Program-made: the position numbers and the translations under genes
In this document: one piece after another, positions 60,848 to 64,000 of the stretch
Position numbering within the stretch: position 1 is the first letter of the stretch
Layout: the number at the start of each line of letters is the position of its first letter
Notes under the pieces: model-generated
Told to the model about the DNA's origin: nothing
Databases searched by the model: none
Seen by the model: the letters and a program-made list of their open reading frames with translations, nothing else
Assembly: GCA_029216955.1 (NCBI GenBank)
Contig: JANAVB010023996.1
Span: 10,791,919 to 10,855,918, forward strand
DNA length: 64,000 nucleotides
Source: Iris pallida
Taxonomy: Eukaryota > Streptophyta > Magnoliopsida > Asparagales > Iridaceae
Direction: 5' to 3'

Positions 60848-61973
60848 TGTTAGTCCCGGGGCTTGATCAAAGATGGTAAAACAGATGCAACAGAGATCTA
60901 CGATGAAACAAAAACCAAATAACCCGATTACAATATGGAGGAAGAAAATAGAGAAGAGAAGATCTCTCGTTCTTCCTTGCAAACGTATTACAATTGGGAC
61001 AGAACGAGGTACAATAATCTAGAGAAAGATGAGAAGAAGAAAAATACTGGGGTGTCAAAACACCGTTGCTCAAAGCAAGATTCGCCCCACACGAACTGCT
61101 TCCAGGAACCAGCAAGTTTGAAGAACTTATGGAACGCTCGAATTCACCTATGTTCTGACTCCTCGGATGGACTTACAATGGCGGCATCAGCTCTCTCTCT
61201 CTTTCTCCTTTTCTGACTTATATTTTCGTAGTAGTCACAAAGGAGGCCAGAAGAGAGTATATATAGAGAGAGGGTGGAAACCCTAGCCGCCTCTTCAGTT
61301 ATGGAAAGATTGAATCAAATCCCAAAAAGATTGCAACGAGATTAATTAAAATCCCACAAAGATAGCAACAAAATTAATTTAAATCCCACAAAGAGTGGAT
61401 CTGAATTAATCGTATTGAATCAGTTTTTCCATAACTGACTTGTAGTCTGTACAGTCAGCGGAGCCCTCCATGCGGCAGCAGCAGCAGCAGCCTGGCCGCA
61501 TGAGCCTTATGGCCGCATGGACCGCATGGACCACATGAGCCGCATGGACCGCATGGGCCGCATGAGCCTCATGGACCGCATGAGCCGCATGAGCCGTATG
61601 GCCGCATATGAGCCGCATGACTGCTGACGTGCTAAGTACAAAGTGCGCCAACAAAATGCCACATTACGCCTCATGAGCCCATGAGCCCGAGTTCGAGTCC
61701 GAGTCGCTAAGCCCCTTTGGGGCTTAGCTCCAAATGGAATTAATCCAAGAGAGTGACAAAAGCATTAATGCTTAATCCTTGGAGCCTTATTCTTACCTCC
61801 TAGTAAAATCACCAACATGGTTCCCTCCTTAGGGTCACCACCCCATGTGCATCTCTCAACAACACAACCAAGTATATATGTTGAGATAACTCATGGTGCA
61901 TTTCCGATGTGGGACTAAAATTTTATAAGGCATATTGAGAGCTAGCTCTCTCCATGTAAAGAAAGCACCAACA
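60848..61973 (-). repeat. 5' LTR of B (1126 bp)
   Basis: Partner of 54582-55845. The shorter nonamer array is at 61494-61620. Confidence 0.95.
61494..61620. repeat. CCGCATGRR nonamer array, 5' LTR of B
   Basis: About 127 bp of the same 9-bp units as 55224-55492, roughly half as long. Confidence 0.93.
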
Positions 61974-61978
61974 CAAAC
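61974..61978. other. Target-site duplication of B, right copy (CAAAC)
   Basis: Identical to 54577-54581. Confidence 0.93.
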
Positions 61979-63419
61979 TGCCTGATACTACAGAGGGTGA
62001 CCCACACTTGTAGCCTTAAAGTCAGGATCTGGGGTCGAACACCTTCTGAGGGGTCCAATCAATGTTGTATTTCTACTGCCAACCTTATGAGGTTGTGGGA
62101 ATATTGGCACTGGACTATACGTAATAGTCTCCCTTCTCTGCAGTTGTCTCTTTTAGCGCAACATTTCCATGTATTGTGGTTTGCACTGGGAGACAAAATG
62201 ATGAAGAAGGTCCTGAATATAATAAGCCTCCATTACCCATCATAATGACTTAAAGATGAAAATCCAGAATGTAATAGATCTCCATCATATGTAATCATGA
62301 TCTCTGAAATATAATTTTATCTTTGGACTTTGATGTTCTTTCATTTTGATTGCAATCTTTTGCTTTGTATGTGTTTTGACATGTCTTTTGAAGAATCATT
62401 GTCTCCAACACGTCGCATAACTGCTAGAAAACTGACGCATAGTCATAAATGAATTATGTCATGTAAGACTTAGAAATATTTTGAGATGTGTAAATTCTTG
62501 TAATCCAATAGACGCATGAAATTTACTGCTTATCTGATATATGGAACGCATAATCTGCAACTCTGACTAAGACGCTAAGAGTTTGTCATTACTAATACAA
62601 TGTATAAGTTTGTTATTTCTGACTTGAAACATATAATCTTTTACAAATCTGAGTGAAACAACTGTCAATCTCTTGAAATCCTCTTCGCATTCTGTGCTAT
62701 AAATATAGTCGTCGTTTGGTACGAGAATCGAGGAGTTTGTTATGATTTATTCGAACAACTCAGGATTCCAAGAGTTGTATACTCTTATACGACTACTTGA
62801 TGCAGTCTATAAATAGAGCTGAAGAGTGATGAAGTAGAACTTTACTTTCATTTTTGAAATTTGCTCTCTCTCTAAGAACTCCTCCTTCTTCTGTTCCATC
62901 AAAAACTCTCAAGTAAATGGCTCCTAAGACTTTGACCAAGTCACCATCGACGAGCGAAAATAAGGAAAAGTCGGTCGCTAACTCATCTAATACTGCTCCC
63001 GCCGAAGTCCAACCACCGATTGAGGGTAAAAGTCTGCTTTCGACAAAAACATTTGCAATTGTTGCTTGTAAACAAGAACTCATAAGGCCATGCGCCTACA
63101 AGTCTTGAAGTATGAGTGAGGAAACTCAATTACAAAAATATGCAGACTGACTTCCCTATTACGTACATAGTTATTGTTGTGAAACTTTAACAGAAAATAC
63201 ACGTTTTGGTTTATGCGCTTCTGTAAGTTACCGCATGAGTGTAACTAATCTGCACTTATGCGCTCCTTGCATCATGCATTATAAACAATTACACCAGTCT
63301 TGATGGAAGTAAAGGATAGACGCATAAAATCTTATGCGTCTATTTTGTCACTCTGAAAACAATGTAAAATTATTTTAAGTCAAATGATTAATCTTGTTCT
63401 TTCTTGATTTTGTAGTACA
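61979..63419. mobile_element. Unclassified element X, right part
   Basis: It continues the X sequence after B. ACGCAT/ATGCGT/ATGCGC words recur (about 62431, 62511, 62540, 63213, 63255 and 63317-63340). A TATA-like TATAAATAG (about 62809) lies about 108 bp before an ATG at 62917, with a CT-rich leader between, so a promoter is plausible. The right border is inferred from the switch to GC-rich sequence. Confidence 0.4.
62917..63108 (+). CDS. Small open frame in element X, 63 residues, unknown
   Basis: It starts MAPKTLTKSPSTSENKEK, is Ser/Lys/Thr-rich and hydrophilic at the N-terminus, and ends KQELIRPCAYKS. A TATA-like box and a pyrimidine-rich leader precede it, which is why I keep it. The start context AAGTAAATGGCT (A at -3, G at +4) is good for plants. 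I recognise no domain. It could be the first exon or the truncated N-terminus of a larger element protein, or chance. Confidence 0.3.
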   Translation: MAPKTLTKSPSTSENKEKSVANSSNTAPAEVQPPIEGKSLLSTKTFAIVACKQELIRPCAYKS

Positions 63420-64000
63420 TTTTCCAGCCAACCAAATTGCCATCGTGTTGTCGTGACAGCAACCATGACCGACGCTGCCACTGCTGGCCCCATCATCGTC
63501 ATCCTCGTCCTTGCCTCTACTGACCTGCTGGTGTCGATCACCTCGGCCATCCTCAGTCGACGACCGACCACCAGAACTCTCCTATGTGGAAGCCACGGCC
63601 TACTTCAACGCCCATCCAATGGTAACCAACACAGAACACCATTGCTACCATCACCCAAAATTCGGCCGCCCCCAGATGTATCTCTACTGCCCGTGCCACC
63701 ATCTCACCCCTGTCACTGCCAACTCACGACCACCATCACCATTCCACCCCTGACTTCCTCTACCTGGCTAACCCTGACCGTCCCCACAACATTCATCACT
63801 ACCACCACAACACCCTGTCGAACCACCACCACCACCACTATCATAAATAAACTGCCACCTCCCCAACCGTCACCACCGTTACAACCATCTTGGCCTTTAC
63901 CACCACTGCTACTACCGGCCTCAACACCACCTACTCCGTCTCTTCGACATTACCCCAACCATCACAGCCAATACCAAACAAACACAACCAATACTCTTCA
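63420..64000 (+). mobile_element. GC-rich, ACC-repeat sequence, possibly the continuation of LTR E
   Basis: It is dominated by CCACCA and CATCACCA words, like the leader-type parts of long gypsy LTRs (compare F at 21745-22390). No supported gene. The open frames (for example 63511-63753) are His/Pro-rich by composition. The link to E is inferred from nesting and composition, not from a shared target duplication. Confidence 0.35.

Larger units (their letters stand above)
54582..61973 (-). mobile_element. Complete Ty1/copia retrotransposon B
   Basis: LTRs of 1264 bp (left, 3') and 1126 bp (right, 5') start TGTTAGTCCCGG and end CACCAACA as read on +. They are nearly identical apart from a tandem array that differs by about 140 bp. 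Perfect CAAAC duplications flank it. Gag is open and pol has only a few breaks, so this is among the youngest insertions here. Element A is a diverged relative. The reverse transcriptase has lost a catalytic Asp, so the copy is not functional. Confidence 0.96.

Noticed and set aside
61997..62245. 82-residue + frame just after the B insertion
   Set aside because: It starts only 23 bp after the B insertion site, has no matching continuation before B, and shows no motif.

Overview
The window is a stack of nested transposable elements from a large-genome flowering plant. Several element types occur: Ty3/gypsy chromovirus-type retrotransposons with 2.8-4.3 kb LTRs, Ty1/copia elements, and an En/Spm (CACTA) DNA transposon. 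I see no host protein-coding gene, rRNA, tRNA or CRISPR array. Nothing fixes the species. Most long open frames are transposon genes or translations of simple and tandem repeats. Target-site duplications (TSDs) settle much of the nesting.

Layout. 1-2139: the end of one LTR, a 564-bp non-coding interior, and the start of a second LTR (element G, no pol). About 2140-21002: a decayed CACTA element on the + strand with a TNP2-type transposase (3019-5403) and a second gene split between 5580-6212 and 16192-19000 that ends in a Ulp1-like protease. It is interrupted by a copia element T1 (6218-16186, minus strand, TSD ATTRT). T1 is itself interrupted by a 4.3-kb solo LTR, S1 (7748-12071, TSD CAACT). 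21003-24471: LTR-like sequence F. 24472-28467 and 50975-51486: two parts of a copia element A (minus strand), split by the gypsy element C (28468-50974, TSD TCGGT). C carries a full gypsy element D (32308-42898, minus strand, TSD CCTAT) in its interior and a solo LTR S2 (47288-50280, TSD ATAGT) in its 3' LTR. 51487-52565 and about 63420-64000: probable halves of another gypsy LTR, E. It is split by an unclassified element X (about 52566-54576 and 61979-63419), into which a complete copia element B has inserted (54582-61973, minus strand, TSD CAAAC).

How the parts relate. C, D and S2 belong to one LTR family. D has gag, protease, reverse transcriptase, RNase H, integrase and a chromodomain-like tail. 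C has only gag between its LTRs, so it looks like a non-autonomous relative that would depend on a D-type element. A and B are diverged members of one copia family. Decay is largely by nonsense and missense transitions, as expected for methylated, silenced repeats, with some frameshifts.

Most unusual signal. The motif GCCGCATG is repeated many times in every C, D and S2 LTR, and as a 9-bp tandem array in the LTRs of the unrelated copia element B. Other points of interest are a cluster of TTGAC (W-box-like) sites in S1, ACGCAT/ATGCGT motifs dispersed through X, and conserved palindromes in the T1 LTRs.
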